This document shows, piece by piece, positions 45,866-55,458 of a DNA stretch of 64,000 nt. The position numbers and the translations under genes are program-made. Below the pieces are notes generated by a model. It was not told the DNA's origin. It searched no databases and worked only from the letters and a program-made list of their open reading frames with translations. The stretch covers positions 248,001 to 312,000 of the forward strand of contig NZ_MVHJ01000002.1 in assembly GCF_002086115.1 (NCBI RefSeq), given 5' to 3'. This DNA comes from Mycolicibacterium bacteremicum (GTDB taxonomy: Bacteria > Actinomycetota > Actinomycetes > Mycobacteriales > Mycobacteriaceae). Position 1 is the stretch's first letter. Every line of letters starts with the position of its first letter.

Positions 45866-46291
45866 AAGTCCAGGTCCGACCCCAGCCGCTACACGTCGGT
45901 CCGTCGGCAGCTGCTGCGGGTTCCCGACACCGATGACTGGGACAACCTCGTGGTGCAGGCGGTGGTGTCCTATCCCACCGCCGATGCCGCACGCGCATTC
46001 TTCGACGACTCGGCACGCCGGTGGTCGAAGTGCACCGATCACACGGTCAACGTCCGGGTCAACGACCGGCAGCTGCCCAGGTGGGTCAGCGGTGACCTGC
46101 AGCAGACCGACACCGCCCTGGCGATGCCCTACACCAGGGGTGCCGGCGGCCAGGCGAGATCATGCCAGCGGGTCCTGTCGGTCGCGGTGAACATCGTCCT
46201 GGACATCCAGGCCTGCGAGCCGGCGCGGCAGCAACCGGTGACCGCGGCCACCGACATCGCCGAACAGATCACCGCGAAGCTTGCCGGCTGA
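45866..46291 (+). pseudogene. 5'-truncated remnant of a PknH-type extracellular sensor domain
   Basis: An in-frame stop at 45863-45865 is followed by about 140 codons. These read as the second half of a PknH C-terminal sensor domain (PF14032-like): [50 protein letters not shown] and CQRVLSVAVNIVLDI, with the usual paired cysteines. The signal peptide/lipobox and first half are missing. Translation could start at the GTG at 45950 but would give a cytosolic half-domain, so I read it as a decayed gene. Confidence 0.6.
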
Positions 46292-46371
46292 GGCGTGCGC
46301 GGCCGCCGCGACCGATGGCGGACGATCAGGGTCGGGCTGTTAGTCTCGTAGACTGTTTGACGCGCGACTAG

Positions 46372-46388
46372 GCAGGTTGCAAACCTGC
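46372..46388 (+). promoter_or_regulatory. Perfect inverted repeat in the secY upstream region
   Basis: GCAGGTT-GCA-AACCTGC (7-bp arms, 3-bp centre) lies about 90 bases before secY, just after a possible -10 (TAGACT, 46349-46354). If transcribed it makes a small hairpin in the leader; otherwise it could be a protein site. There is no T-run, so it is not a standard terminator. Confidence 0.4.
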
Positions 46389-46478
46389 TGCTAGGTGGCG
46401 TGAGACTTTAACCAGACGCTGGTACCGACCAGCCCCATCGGCACGCCGCGTACTGAAGCCGGCTGCGCAGGAGGAAGA

Positions 46479-47807
46479 GTGCTTTCGGCTTTCATCTCGT
46501 CGCTGCGGACTGCCGACCTCAGGAAGAAGATCCTTTTCACCCTGGGACTTGTCGTGCTGTACCGCGTCGGCGCGGCCGTTCCGTCCCCGGGCGTGAACTA
46601 CCCGAACGTCCAGCAGTGCATCGAGCAGGTCTCCGGCGGTGACTCCGCGCAGATCTACTCGCTGATCAACCTGTTCTCCGGTGGAGCGCTGCTGCAGCTG
46701 TCGATCTTCGCCGTCGGCGTCATGCCGTACATCACCGCGAGCATCATCGTGCAGCTGCTCACCGTGGTCATCCCGCGTTTCGAACAGTTGCGTAAAGAAG
46801 GCCAGGCCGGTCAGGCCAAGATGACGCAGTACACCCGGTACCTGTCGATCGCGCTGGCGATCCTGCAGGCCACCAGCATCGTGGCGATGGCCGCCAACGG
46901 CGCCCTGCTGCAGGGCTGCTCGCTGGAGATCATCGACGACTCCTCGATCTGGGGCCTGGTCGTCATCGTCCTGGTCATGACCGCGGGCGCCGCCCTGGTC
47001 ATGTGGATGGGCGAGCTGGTGACCGAGCGCGGCATCGGCAACGGCATGTCGCTGCTGATCTTCGCCGGCATCGCGGCCCGCATCCCGTCCGAGGGCAAGA
47101 TGATCCTCGACGCCCGCGGCGGCCTGATCTTCACCTTCGTCTGCATCGGCGCGCTGGCCATCCTGGTCGGTGTCGTCTTCGTCGAGCAGGGACAGCGCCG
47201 CATCCCGGTCCAGTACGCCAAGCGCATGGTCGGCCGCCGGATGTACGGCGGCACCTCGACCTACCTGCCGCTGAAGGTCAACCAGGCCGGCGTCATCCCC
47301 GTCATCTTCGCGTCCTCGCTGATCTACATCCCGCAGCTGATCACCCAGCTCATCGACAGCGGACGGTCCAATCCGGGCACCGGATGGTGGAGTTCGTTCG
47401 TCGCCAACCACCTGTCGAATCCGACCAGCATCACCCACATCGCGGTCTACTTCGGTCTGATCATCTTCTTCACGTACTTCTATGTGTCGATCACGTTCAA
47501 TCCCGAGGAACGTGCCGACGAGATGAAGAAGTTCGGCGGCTTCATCCCGGGCATCCGTCCGGGTAAACCGACCGCCGACTACCTGCGCTACGTGCTCAGC
47601 CGGATCACCCTGCCGGGCTCGATCTACCTCGGTGTCATCGCCGTGCTGCCGAACGTGGTCCTGCAGGCCGGCAGCGGTGGTGCCACGCTGCAGAACCTGC
47701 CCTTCGGCGGCGTCGCGGTGCTGATCATGATCGGCGTGGGTCTGGACACCGTGAAGCAGATCGAGAGCCAGCTGATGCAGCGCAACTACGAAGGTTTCTT
47801 GAAGTGA
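46479..47807 (+). CDS. secY: Preprotein translocase subunit SecY
   Basis: The protein has 442 residues with ten membrane helices. Recognisable landmarks are [20 protein letters not shown] in the helix-2 plug region, the cytosolic loop with [15 protein letters not shown] and the C-terminal [11 protein letters not shown]. It forms the protein-conducting channel with SecE/SecG. GTG start with GAGGAAG ribosome site. It heads a secY-adk-map unit, separate from the rplO operon in this genome. Confidence 0.98.
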   Translation: MLSAFISSLRTADLRKKILFTLGLVVLYRVGAAVPSPGVNYPNVQQCIEQVSGGDSAQIYSLINLFSGGALLQLSIFAVGVMPYITASIIVQLLTVVIPRFEQLRKEGQAGQAKMTQYTRYLSIALAILQATSIVAMAANGALLQGCSLEIIDDSSIWGLVVIVLVMTAGAALVMWMGELVTERGIGNGMSLLIFAGIAARIPSEGKMILDARGGLIFTFVCIGALAILVGVVFVEQGQRRIPVQYAKRMVGRRMYGGTSTYLPLKVNQAGVIPVIFASSLIYIPQLITQLIDSGRSNPGTGWWSSFVANHLSNPTSITHIAVYFGLIIFFTYFYVSITFNPEERADEMKKFGGFIPGIRPGKPTADYLRYVLSRITLPGSIYLGVIAVLPNVVLQAGSGGATLQNLPFGGVAVLIMIGVGLDTVKQIESQLMQRNYEGFLK

Positions 47808-47820
47808 GAGGTTCGAAAAG

Positions 47821-48366
47821 TTGAGAATTGTTCTGCTCGGTCCTCCCGGTGCCGGAAAAGGAACGCAAGCCGAGAAGCTCGCCGCCCAACTCGGCGTCCC
47901 GCAGATCTCGACCGGCGACCTGTTCCGCCACAACATCAGCAACGGCACCCCGCTCGGGGTGGAGGCCAAGCGCTACCTCGACGCCGGCGACCTGGTGCCC
48001 GCCACGCTGACCAATGCGCTCGTCGACGACCGCATCGACCACGATGACGCGGCCGGCGGCTTCATCCTCGACGGCTTCCCCCGCTCGGTGGAGCAGGCAG
48101 AGGCGCTCAAGGAGATGCTGGCCAAGCGCGGCCTGAAGCTCGACGCGGTGGTGGAGTTCCGGGTGCCCGAGGAAGAGCTGGTCTCGCGCCTGAAGGGTCG
48201 CGGCCGCGCCGACGACACCGAGGACGTCATCCGCAACCGGTTCAAGGTGTACCGCGACGAGACCGCGCCGCTGCTGGACTACTACGCCGATGAGCTGAAG
48301 ACCGTCGACGCCGTCGGCAGCCTCGACGAGGTGTTCGACCGGGCGCTGGCCGCCCTCGGCAAGTAA
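47821..48366 (+). CDS. adk: Adenylate kinase
   Basis: This is a 181-residue short-type adenylate kinase with a TTG start 13 bases after secY. The P-loop is [10 protein letters not shown] at the N-terminus, the AMP site includes STGDLFRHN and [11 protein letters not shown], and [17 protein letters not shown] is the compact lid without a zinc site. It balances AMP, ADP and ATP. The length matches other mycobacterial enzymes. Confidence 0.97.
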   Translation: MRIVLLGPPGAGKGTQAEKLAAQLGVPQISTGDLFRHNISNGTPLGVEAKRYLDAGDLVPATLTNALVDDRIDHDDAAGGFILDGFPRSVEQAEALKEMLAKRGLKLDAVVEFRVPEEELVSRLKGRGRADDTEDVIRNRFKVYRDETAPLLDYYADELKTVDAVGSLDEVFDRALAALGK

Positions 48367-48371
48367 CTGCC

Positions 48372-49166
48372 GTGATCTCTGTACCGGGTCTGCGACGCAA
48401 GGTCGTCCCGCAACGCAGTCCAGGGGAACTGGACGCGATGGCTGCCGCCGGTGCCCTGGTCGCGGCGGCGTTGCGGGCCGTCCAGCAGGCCGCGGCGCCC
48501 GGGGTGTCCACCGGCGAGTTGGACCGGATCGCCGAATCGGTGATCCGCGACGGCGGCGGTGTCCCGTCTTTCCTGGGCTATCACGGCTTCCCGGCCACCG
48601 TCTGCGCCTCGGTCAACGATCGCGTGGTGCACGGCATCCCGTCCGATGCCGAGATCCTGGCCGCCGGCGATCTGGTCTCCATCGACTGCGGCGCCATCCT
48701 CGACGACTGGCACGGGGATTCGGCCGTCACCTTCGGCGTGGGTCCGCTGATCGAGGCCGACGAGAAGCTGTCCGCGGCCACCCGCTTCTCGATGGAGGCG
48801 GGGATTGCGGCGATGGTCCCGGGTAACCGGCTGACCGACGTCTCGCACGCCATCGAGACCGGTACGCATACCGCTGAAGCCCGCGACAACCGCACGTACG
48901 GCATCGTGGCCGGCTACGGCGGTCATGCGATCGGCCGGCAGATGCACATGGACCCGTTCCTGCCGAACGAGGGATCACCGGGTCGCGGCCCCTACCTGGA
49001 AATCGGGTCGGTGCTCGCGATCGAACCGATGCTCACGCTCGGCACCACCAACACCAAGATCCTCGACGACGACTGGACCGTCGTCACCACCGACGGGTCG
49101 CGCGCGGCGCACTGGGAGCACACCGTGGCCGTCACCGCCGACGGACCGCGCATCCTGACGCTTTAG
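48372..49166 (+). CDS. map: Methionine aminopeptidase, type I
   Basis: The protein has 264 residues (GTG start). Metal-ligand segments are [19 protein letters not shown] (two Asp), [19 protein letters not shown] (His), then EPMLTLG and EHTVAVT (Glu). It removes N-terminal Met from nascent proteins. It starts five bases after adk, as in other mycobacteria (mapA). A minus-strand group follows, where M. tuberculosis has sigL directly. Confidence 0.96.
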   Translation: MISVPGLRRKVVPQRSPGELDAMAAAGALVAAALRAVQQAAAPGVSTGELDRIAESVIRDGGGVPSFLGYHGFPATVCASVNDRVVHGIPSDAEILAAGDLVSIDCGAILDDWHGDSAVTFGVGPLIEADEKLSAATRFSMEAGIAAMVPGNRLTDVSHAIETGTHTAEARDNRTYGIVAGYGGHAIGRQMHMDPFLPNEGSPGRGPYLEIGSVLAIEPMLTLGTTNTKILDDDWTVVTTDGSRAAHWEHTVAVTADGPRILTL

Positions 49167-49168
49167 CG

Positions 49169-49822
49169 TCAGTCGGTGTCCAGCGCGCTCAGGGTCTCCC
49201 AATTCCGCTGAGTCGCCGCGGCGGCCGCCTCGGCGTCCCCGGCTCGGCAGAATTCGATGATCTGCTGGTGTTGGCTGATCGACTGGCGCCCGGACAGCGA
49301 CGAGAAGCGCTGATATTCCAGCCGGCGCAGTACCGGGGTCACCGACTCCAGCGCCACACCGATGGCGTGGTTCTGGCTCACCTCGACCGCCACTTTGTGG
49401 AATCGGGCGTCGGCGCGCATGGCCGCCGCCGGGTCACCCGCGCTGAGCGCGGCGGCGAACTCCTCGTTCGCCGCCACCATGGCGGTGATGTCGGCCTCGG
49501 TCATCTTCGGGACCGCGAGCCGTACCGCCAGCGCATGCATGGCCGCCGCGACCGCCTGCGCGTCGAGCGCGGCCTTGCGGTCGATACTCGACACGACGGT
49601 CGACCGCCCCGGCATCGTCTGCACCAGACCGGCGGTCTCCAACCGGGCGATCGCCTCCCGGATGGGGGTGCGGCTGATCCCGAGCCAGCGTTCCAGCTCG
49701 GGATCCCGCAATTTCTCCCCGGGTGCGAGCGTGCCGTTGACGATGGCGTCCCGCAGCGACAGGTAGGCCTGCTCGCGCAGCAGCGACCTTTTGTGTTTGC
49801 CCTGTTCACCCGGTACCGGCAT
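49169..49822 (-). CDS. GntR-family regulator, FadR (FCD) type
   Basis: The protein has 217 residues. The N-terminal winged helix is typical GntR (LRDAIVNGTLAPGEKLRDPE, then GISRTPIREAIARLETAGLV), and the rest is an all-helical FCD ligand domain with likely metal-binding His residues (DARFHKVAVE, SQHQQIIEF). It is downstream of the GMC oxidoreductase (39-bp gap) and hydrolase genes on the same strand and probably regulates them. A palindrome at 52259 upstream of the hydrolase is a candidate target. Confidence 0.88.
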   Translation of the reverse strand: MPVPGEQGKHKRSLLREQAYLSLRDAIVNGTLAPGEKLRDPELERWLGISRTPIREAIARLETAGLVQTMPGRSTVVSSIDRKAALDAQAVAAAMHALAVRLAVPKMTEADITAMVAANEEFAAALSAGDPAAAMRADARFHKVAVEVSQNHAIGVALESVTPVLRRLEYQRFSSLSGRQSISQHQQIIEFCRAGDAEAAAAATQRNWETLSALDTD

Positions 49823-49861
49823 GCCTGCGATCCTATGTCGGGACCCGATGTCTGCCCGCCG

Positions 49862-51385
49862 TCACCGGCCCCGTCCCGCGCGGATCAGGTCGGCCGCCTT
49901 CTCGGCGATCATGATGGTCGCGGCGTTCGTGTTCACCGACACGATCGTCGGCATCACCGATGCGTCGGCCACCCGCAGACCGGTCAGGCCGTGCACCATC
50001 AGGTCCGGACCGACGACGGCGTCGGCGCCGGTACCCATCGCGGCGCTGCCGACCGGGTGGTAGTAGGTACTGGTGGCGCGGGCGACGTGGCGGCGTAGCG
50101 CCGCATCGTCGGTGCTCCCCACGCCGGGCAGCACCTCGCGGCCGCGCCAGGGGTCGAAGGCGGGGGTGGCGGCGATCTCACGCGCCATCCCCACCCCGTG
50201 GATCAACCGCTGCACATCGGATTCGGTGCCCAGGTAGTTCGGGTCGATCAGCGGGGCGGTCGACGGATCCGGCCCCGCCAGCCGGATCGTTCCACGAGCC
50301 TGCGGGACGACCGCGACGCCGATGGTGAAACTGTTCGCCGGCGCGGTCAGGTGCGGGGGATGGAACGGGACATGGATGAACATCAGCTGCATGTCCGGTC
50401 CGGGCAGCGCGGGACTGCTGCGCCACAGCATCGACACCTCGGCGTGATTGGTGCGTCCGGCCGGTATCTGCCGGCGAGCCTCGTACACCACGGCGCAGAG
50501 TGGGTGGTCGTGCAGGTTTCGCCCCACCCCCGGTAGGTCGTGGCGGACGGGCACGCCGGCGGCCGCCAGCTCGCCGGCCGGACCTACCCCGGACAACAGC
50601 AGCAGTCGAGGCGTGTCGATCGCCCCGGCGCTGAGGATCACCTCGGCGTCGGCGTACGCCCGGGTGAGCTGACCGTCCTTGACGAATTCGACACCCGTGC
50701 ACCGTGTCCCGTCGAACAGCAGGGTGTGGGCGCGGGACCCGGTGGCGATCGTGAGGTTGGGTCGGTGGCGCACCGGATGCAGGTATGCCGATGCGGTGCT
50801 CTGCCGTCGTCCGCCGGAGATCGCCAGGTCATGCCAGCCCGCACCCTCAGGCCGCGACCCGTGGAAGTCGTCGGTCAGCGCGAAACCCGCTTGCTGTGCT
50901 CCGTCGAGGAAGACCTGTGACAACGCATTGGACGCATCGCGCGCGGCCGGCCCGGGGGTCATCGGCCCGTCGGTGCCGCGGTAGCGCGGGTCCCCGCCGG
51001 GGACCGTCTCCATTCGGCGGAAGTAGGGCAGCACGGAGTCGTGATCCCAACCCGCACAACCAGCCTGCGCCCAACGGTCGAAGTCGTTCGGGTGACCACG
51101 CAGATGCACCATGGCGTTGATGCTGCCGCTACCGCCGAGGGTGTTACCCCGCGGCCAGTTGTGCGACAGCCCTTCGGTTCCCGGTTGGGCGACGGTGTGG
51201 TAGGCGTAGTCGACCGGGCTGCCCCACAGGGTCGGCCAGGCGGGCGGTTCGGCGATCGCGGGCAACGTATCCGGCGAGCCGGATTCCAGCAGCAGCACGG
51301 TGATGTCCGGGTCCTCGGACAGTCGCGCGGCGAGGACACAGCCCGCCGAGCCGGCGCCGATCACGACATGGTCGTAGTGGGTCAC
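49862..51385 (-). CDS. GMC-family oxidoreductase (choline dehydrogenase-like)
   Basis: This is a 507-residue FAD enzyme. It has [20 protein letters not shown] at the N-terminus, the GMC signature [20 protein letters not shown], and the C-terminal catalytic His in [12 protein letters not shown] with a second residue in [17 protein letters not shown]. It should oxidise an alcohol; the substrate is unknown. The GTG at 51385 is chosen for its AGAGGGA site. It is only distantly like MftG, which is encoded 48 kb upstream. It lies between the hydrolase and GntR genes, probably a small catabolic operon. Confidence 0.9.
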   Translation of the reverse strand: MTHYDHVVIGAGSAGCVLAARLSEDPDITVLLLESGSPDTLPAIAEPPAWPTLWGSPVDYAYHTVAQPGTEGLSHNWPRGNTLGGSGSINAMVHLRGHPNDFDRWAQAGCAGWDHDSVLPYFRRMETVPGGDPRYRGTDGPMTPGPAARDASNALSQVFLDGAQQAGFALTDDFHGSRPEGAGWHDLAISGGRRQSTASAYLHPVRHRPNLTIATGSRAHTLLFDGTRCTGVEFVKDGQLTRAYADAEVILSAGAIDTPRLLLLSGVGPAGELAAAGVPVRHDLPGVGRNLHDHPLCAVVYEARRQIPAGRTNHAEVSMLWRSSPALPGPDMQLMFIHVPFHPPHLTAPANSFTIGVAVVPQARGTIRLAGPDPSTAPLIDPNYLGTESDVQRLIHGVGMAREIAATPAFDPWRGREVLPGVGSTDDAALRRHVARATSTYYHPVGSAAMGTGADAVVGPDLMVHGLTGLRVADASVMPTIVSVNTNAATIMIAEKAADLIRAGRGR

Positions 51386-51419
51386 GTGGATCCCTCTTTC
51401 TGCGGTGTCGGGGTGGGTG

Positions 51420-52229
51420 TCAGGCGGTGGCGGTGGCGGCCTGGTCGATGAGGTCGGCGACGACATCGGGGTGCGAGACGGTGACGGCGTGCGAGGCGTC
51501 GATCTCGACGCTGTGCGCGTCGGCGCGCTGACCCATGAACCGCATCGATTCGGCGGGGATGGCCAGGTCCTCGGTGGTGATCAGGTTCCACGACGGAATC
51601 TGCTTCCACGCCGTCGCGGTGGCGCGGTCGGCAAGCGCCGCGGCGGTGATGGGCCGTTGGGTGGCGGCCATCAGGGTGGCGGTGTCGGCGGGCACATCGG
51701 CGGCGAACACGTCGGCGAACCGGTCCTGCTTGATGTACAGCTCATCGGCCGAGCCCCCGTCGGGCAGCGGATAGGGCACGGTGTCCAGGGCCGGGCCGAG
51801 TTCGGCGCCGGGGAATCTGGCGGCCAGCTCAGCGGTGCTCTCCCCGACGTCGAGGATGAAACTCGCGATGTACACCAGGGCCTTGACGTCGGTGTCGCCG
51901 TCGGCGGCCGCACTGATCACCGAGCCGCCGTAGGAGTGGCCGGCCAGGATCACCGGACCGTCCACCCGGTCCAGGACGCTGCGCAGGTAGGCGGCGTCGT
52001 CGTGCAGACCGCGCAGCGGGTTGGCTGCGGCGATGACCGGGTAGCCGTCGCGGCCGAGCTCGGCGATGACGCCATTCCAGCTCGACGAGTCGGCGAAGGC
52101 GCCGTGCACCAGGACGACGGTGGGACGCGGGGCGGGGTCGGGCGGTGTTGCAGCCGCGCCCGTGCAGCCGGCGGTCAGGGATGCGGCAGCGGCGAGGGCG
52201 GTGGCGGCGAGGGCGGTTCGGGTGTTCAC
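51420..52229 (-). CDS. Alpha/beta hydrolase, putative lipoprotein
   Basis: The protein has 269 residues. A signal sequence ends in the lipobox LTAGC, so it is likely anchored outside the membrane. The core has the oxyanion motif [12 protein letters not shown], nucleophile GHSYGG and a final His in [11 protein letters not shown]. It resembles esterase/aryl-ester hydrolases of the EstC/salicylate-esterase type. The GTG start is fixed by the signal peptide. It is the first gene of a minus-strand set with the GMC oxidoreductase and GntR genes, and divergent from sigL. Confidence 0.88.
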   Translation of the reverse strand: MNTRTALAATALAAAASLTAGCTGAAATPPDPAPRPTVVLVHGAFADSSSWNGVIAELGRDGYPVIAAANPLRGLHDDAAYLRSVLDRVDGPVILAGHSYGGSVISAAADGDTDVKALVYIASFILDVGESTAELAARFPGAELGPALDTVPYPLPDGGSADELYIKQDRFADVFAADVPADTATLMAATQRPITAAALADRATATAWKQIPSWNLITTEDLAIPAESMRFMGQRADAHSVEIDASHAVTVSHPDVVADLIDQAATATA

Positions 52230-52258
52230 GAGGGTTCCTTCGGGTGGGTGGAGAAATG

Positions 52259-52268
52259 CAATATATTG
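52259..52268. promoter_or_regulatory. AT-rich palindrome upstream of the hydrolase gene
   Basis: CAATATATTG is a perfect 10-bp palindrome in an AT-rich island 29 bp upstream of the hydrolase start. The adjoining TTGGATATC also occurs upstream of mmsA. It may be a GntR operator or part of the promoter. Confidence 0.38.
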
Positions 52269-52352
52269 GATATCGCTTTAGGGAGCCGATCTGTTCCCCG
52301 TCGAGCGGATCCCGGTTCGGTCGGCCGCTCGACGGCGGGTCAGGCCGTAGGT

Positions 52353-52380
52353 TGAACCCGGTCACCACCGGCGTCGTGTT
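52353..52380 (+). promoter_or_regulatory. sigL: SigL-type autoregulated promoter of sigL-rslA
   Basis: TGAACC (52353-52358) and CGTGTT (52375-52380), spaced by 16 bp, match the published M. tuberculosis SigL consensus (TGAACC / CGTgtr). The site is about 17 bases before the sigL GTG, as expected for direct autoregulation. Confidence 0.75.
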
Positions 52381-52397
52381 CTGGGCGGAGGTTGGGA

Positions 52398-52925
52398 GTG
52401 GACGATCCGGAGGCCGCGATCATGCGGATGCTCTACGACGAGCACGCCGGGCCGCTGTGGCGGTACGCGCTGCGGCTGACCGGCGATGCCGCCCGCGCCG
52501 AGGACGTCGTGCAGGAGACGTTGCTGCGCGCGTGGAGGCACCCGGAAGTGGGCGCCGACCCCGGCAGATCGGCGCGCGCATGGTTGTTCACCGTGGCGCG
52601 CAATCTCGTCATCGACGAGCGGCGCAGCGCGCGGGCGCGACACGAGACCGGTACCCCCGACCCCGAACATGTCGCCGACGGCGCCCGTGCCCTCGACGGT
52701 CTCGACGAAGCCGACACCGCGCTGGACCGACTACTGATCAGCACCGCGCTGGCAGCCCTGTCGCAGGATCATCGCGCGGTCATCCGGCGGGCCTACTACC
52801 AAGGTTGGAGTACCGCGCAGATCGCTTCTGACCTCGGTATCGCGGAGGGCACGGTCAAATCGAGGCTGCACTATGCGGTGCGGGCACTGCGCCTCACACT
52901 GCAGGAGATGGGGGTGACCCGGTGA
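52398..52925 (+). CDS. sigL: ECF sigma factor SigL
   Basis: This is a 175-residue ECF sigma factor. Region 2 shows GPLWRYALRLTGDAARAEDV and ARAWLFTVARNLVIDERRS, and region 4 shows ALSQDHRAVIRRAYYQGWS and IAEGTVKSRLHYAVRALR. GTG at 52398 is preferred because GGAGG lies six bases before it; a TTG at 52392 would abut the ribosome site. By synteny with map upstream and rslA and marR downstream it is SigL, which in M. tuberculosis controls envelope-modifying and polyketide genes. It overlaps rslA (GTGA). Confidence 0.93.
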   Translation: MDDPEAAIMRMLYDEHAGPLWRYALRLTGDAARAEDVVQETLLRAWRHPEVGADPGRSARAWLFTVARNLVIDERRSARARHETGTPDPEHVADGARALDGLDEADTALDRLLISTALAALSQDHRAVIRRAYYQGWSTAQIASDLGIAEGTVKSRLHYAVRALRLTLQEMGVTR

Positions 52926-53632
52926 CCGAGTTCGATGTGCCCGCAGGTGATCACGACCCCTACATCAGCTGGGACGCCGCCTACATCCTCGGTGCGCTCT
53001 CGCCGGCCGAACGCCGGGAGTTCGAGGCCCACCTGACCGGTTGCGTGCACTGCCGGGCCGCCGTCGGTGAGCTGACCGGGATGCCGGCCCTGCTCGGGAA
53101 GTTGGACCCCGCGGAGGTGCAGTCGCTGGACACCGAACCGATGCCGCGACCGGAGCTGCGCGATCAGATCGTCGGTCGGGTGCGGGCGCGGCGTCGTCGG
53201 TCGCGCCGGCTGGCCACCGCTGCCCTCGGACTGGTGGCCGCGCTGCTGGTCTTCGCCCTGGTGGCCGTCATCCGACCGGAAACCGTTGGCCTGCAACCGG
53301 GGTCGGGCCAACAGCCGGCGATGCTGGAAATGGTCAAGGTCGCCCAGACGCCCATCAACGCCGGCATCGCGGTGTCCGGATACAGCTGGGGCACCCGGAT
53401 CGACATGGCGTGCAGCTACGGCGACTGGGGGCAGCGCGACGCCCCGCCGCAGAATCTCGGCATGGTGGTTGTCGGGCGTGACGGCAGCCGCACCCAGATC
53501 GCCACCTGGCTGGGACTGTCGGGCGCAACCGCTCTGCCCAGCGGGAACACGCCGCTGCGGCCATCCGAAATCGCCTCCGTGCAACTGGTTTCGGTCGATG
53601 ACGGCACGGTACTGCTGGACAGGGCGCTGTGA
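52922..53632 (+). CDS. rslA: Anti-sigma factor RslA (zinc-associated)
   Basis: The protein has 236 residues. The N-terminal zinc-associated anti-sigma motif is H37-x3-C41-x2-C44 (HLTGCVHC), followed by one membrane helix (TAALGLVAALLVFALVAVI) and an extracytoplasmic domain of about 120 residues. In M. tuberculosis RslA holds SigL and releases it on oxidation of the Cys pair. The GTG start overlaps the sigL stop, giving coupled synthesis at near-equal amounts. Confidence 0.92.
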   Translation: MTEFDVPAGDHDPYISWDAAYILGALSPAERREFEAHLTGCVHCRAAVGELTGMPALLGKLDPAEVQSLDTEPMPRPELRDQIVGRVRARRRRSRRLATAALGLVAALLVFALVAVIRPETVGLQPGSGQQPAMLEMVKVAQTPINAGIAVSGYSWGTRIDMACSYGDWGQRDAPPQNLGMVVVGRDGSRTQIATWLGLSGATALPSGNTPLRPSEIASVQLVSVDDGTVLLDRAL

Positions 53633-53695
53633 CCGGTGCGCCGGCATGGACGGTAGCTTTTGTGCCCACTCCCGCCGAGCAGGTAAGAAAGACCG

Positions 53696-54199
53696 ATGCC
53701 CCCACACCCGGCCGAACGTGACCCGATCGCGCTGGCGCGCGCCAACTGGGAGCGCGCCGGCTGGGGCGATGTCGCCGACGGGATGGTGGCGGTGACATCG
53801 GTGATGCGGGCCCACCAGATCCTGCTGGCCCGGGTGGAGACCGCGCTGCGCCCCTACGATCTGAGCTTCTCCCGGTTCGAGTTGCTGCGTCTGCTGGCCT
53901 TCAGCCGGAACGGGGAACTGCCCATCACCAAGGCATCGGACCGGCTGCAGGTGCACGTCACCAGCGTCACGCACGCCATCCGACGGCTGGAGAGTGACGG
54001 CCTGGTGGAGCGGCTGCCGCACCCGACCGACGGCCGCACCACCCTGGTCCGGCTGACCGATCTGGGGCGCTCGACGGTCGAGGACGCCACGGAGACGTTG
54101 AACAAGGATGTGTTCGCCGATATCGGCATCGCCGACGACCAGTCGCGCTCGCTGGCCGCGGCCATCGAGGCGCTGCGCAGGCACTCCGGAGATTTCTAG
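53696..54199 (+). CDS. MarR-family regulator
   Basis: The protein has 167 residues. The winged-helix core is PITKASDRLQVHVTSVTHAI, RRLESDGLVERLPHPTDGRT and TLVRLTDLG. It corresponds in position to Rv0737 after rslA. No adjacent transporter or enzyme target is evident, and it is convergent with the histidine kinase gene. Confidence 0.88.
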   Translation: MPPHPAERDPIALARANWERAGWGDVADGMVAVTSVMRAHQILLARVETALRPYDLSFSRFELLRLLAFSRNGELPITKASDRLQVHVTSVTHAIRRLESDGLVERLPHPTDGRTTLVRLTDLGRSTVEDATETLNKDVFADIGIADDQSRSLAAAIEALRRHSGDF

Positions 54200-54222
54200 G
54201 GCGCCGTCCGGATGCGCCGAGA

Positions 54223-55458
54223 CTACGGTTCTTGGCGCGGTCGGCCGGATTTCTCGCCACAACCCGTCGTGTCGGCGGCCGGGATCGGGATGCTCGCGGT
54301 CACGGTGGTACCGGAGCCCGGCCGGGACCGGATGTGCAACCGGCCGCCGACGATCTCGGCCCGCTCGGCCATCGAGAGCAGGCCGTAGCCGCCCATCTCG
54401 TCGCCCCCGAGGGGATGCTCGAAGGTGTCGAAACCGATTCCGTCGTCGGTGATCTCGAGGCGGGCCTGCTCGTCGTCCACCGAGAACGCCAGCCCCGCGC
54501 GGGTGGCGCGGGCGTGCTTGACGACGTTCTGCAGGCATTCCTGGGCGATCCGGTACAGCGCCAGCTCGATGTGGTCGGGTAGCCGTTGATCGGCGAGGTC
54601 GACCTCGAGCTCGAGCTGAGGGATCGAGCGCGCCAGACTGGCCAGCCCGCCGGCCAGGCCCAGGTCGTCGAGCACCGGCGGGCGCAGGCCACTGATCGCG
54701 GCCCTGGCCTCCTGCAGGGTCAGGTCGGCGAGTTCGCGGGCCTTGGCCAGCTGTTCGGCTGCCGTGGCGGGATTGTCGGCCACCGCGCGGCCGGCGGCAT
54801 CGAGCCAGTAGGACAGCGTCACCAGGCGCTGCGAGATGCCGTCGTGGATATCGCCGGCCAGTCGGCGCCGTTCCATCTCCTGGGCCTCGATGACCTGCTC
54901 GACGAAGTTCTCGTGCGCGCGTTCGCGGGCCACCAGCTGTCGATGCAGGCGCGCCTGGTGCAGCGCTCCGGCGATCAACCGGCCGATCACCAGCAGCAGT
55001 TCCACATCGCGGCCGGTGAACTCGCGGCGGCGCACGGTGTGCACGTTGAGCACCCCGACCAGGCCGCCCGGATCGGTCTGCATCGGCACCGAGACCATCG
55101 AGGTGAAGTCCGAACCCCGCAGCGACTCGAACGGCAGGTACCGCGGGTCGGACTCCTTGTCGTGGCTGATCACCACCGCCTCCCGGTTGCTGGCCACCCA
55201 GCCCGAGATGCCGCGGCCCAGCGGGAGCCGGATCTTGCCGACCTCGCTGTCGAAGGGTGGGGTGGCACCGGTCAGGGTGAGCGAGCGTTCGGTGTCGTCG
55301 AGGACGTGGACGAAACAGACGTCGGTGGCGGTCGCGTCGGTGATCATCCGGGCCGCCGCCGCGGCCAGCGGTTCCACCCCGGGGCCGCTGGAAGTCGCCT
55401 GGATGAGCTCACGCAGCAGGGCGAGCTCGCGATCGGCGGTCAGCACGGGACTGGTCAT
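54223..55458 (-). CDS. GAF-domain sensor histidine kinase (NarX-like, HisKA_3)
   Basis: This is a 411-residue cytosolic kinase. A GAF domain spans about residues 30-180 (DVCFVHVLDDTERSL, LGRGISGWVASNREAVVIS). The dimerisation/phospho-acceptor helix contains His205 in RRRLAGDIHDGISQ, and a HATPase domain follows (ALYRIAQECLQNVVKHA, ITDDGIGFD, GGYGLLSMAERAEI). No membrane helix is present; GAF cysteines or heme contacts were not evident. Its start overlaps the response regulator stop by 4 bp, so they form a pair. Confidence 0.92.
   Translation of the reverse strand: MTSPVLTADRELALLRELIQATSSGPGVEPLAAAAARMITDATATDVCFVHVLDDTERSLTLTGATPPFDSEVGKIRLPLGRGISGWVASNREAVVISHDKESDPRYLPFESLRGSDFTSMVSVPMQTDPGGLVGVLNVHTVRRREFTGRDVELLLVIGRLIAGALHQARLHRQLVARERAHENFVEQVIEAQEMERRRLAGDIHDGISQRLVTLSYWLDAAGRAVADNPATAAEQLAKARELADLTLQEARAAISGLRPPVLDDLGLAGGLASLARSIPQLELEVDLADQRLPDHIELALYRIAQECLQNVVKHARATRAGLAFSVDDEQARLEITDDGIGFDTFEHPLGGDEMGGYGLLSMAERAEIVGGRLHIRSRPGSGTTVTASIPIPAADTTGCGEKSGRPRQEP

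Noticed and set aside
49862..51385. A second MftG
   Set aside because: It has the longer choline-dehydrogenase-like form, the usual GMC C-terminal His region, and no mft genes beside it.
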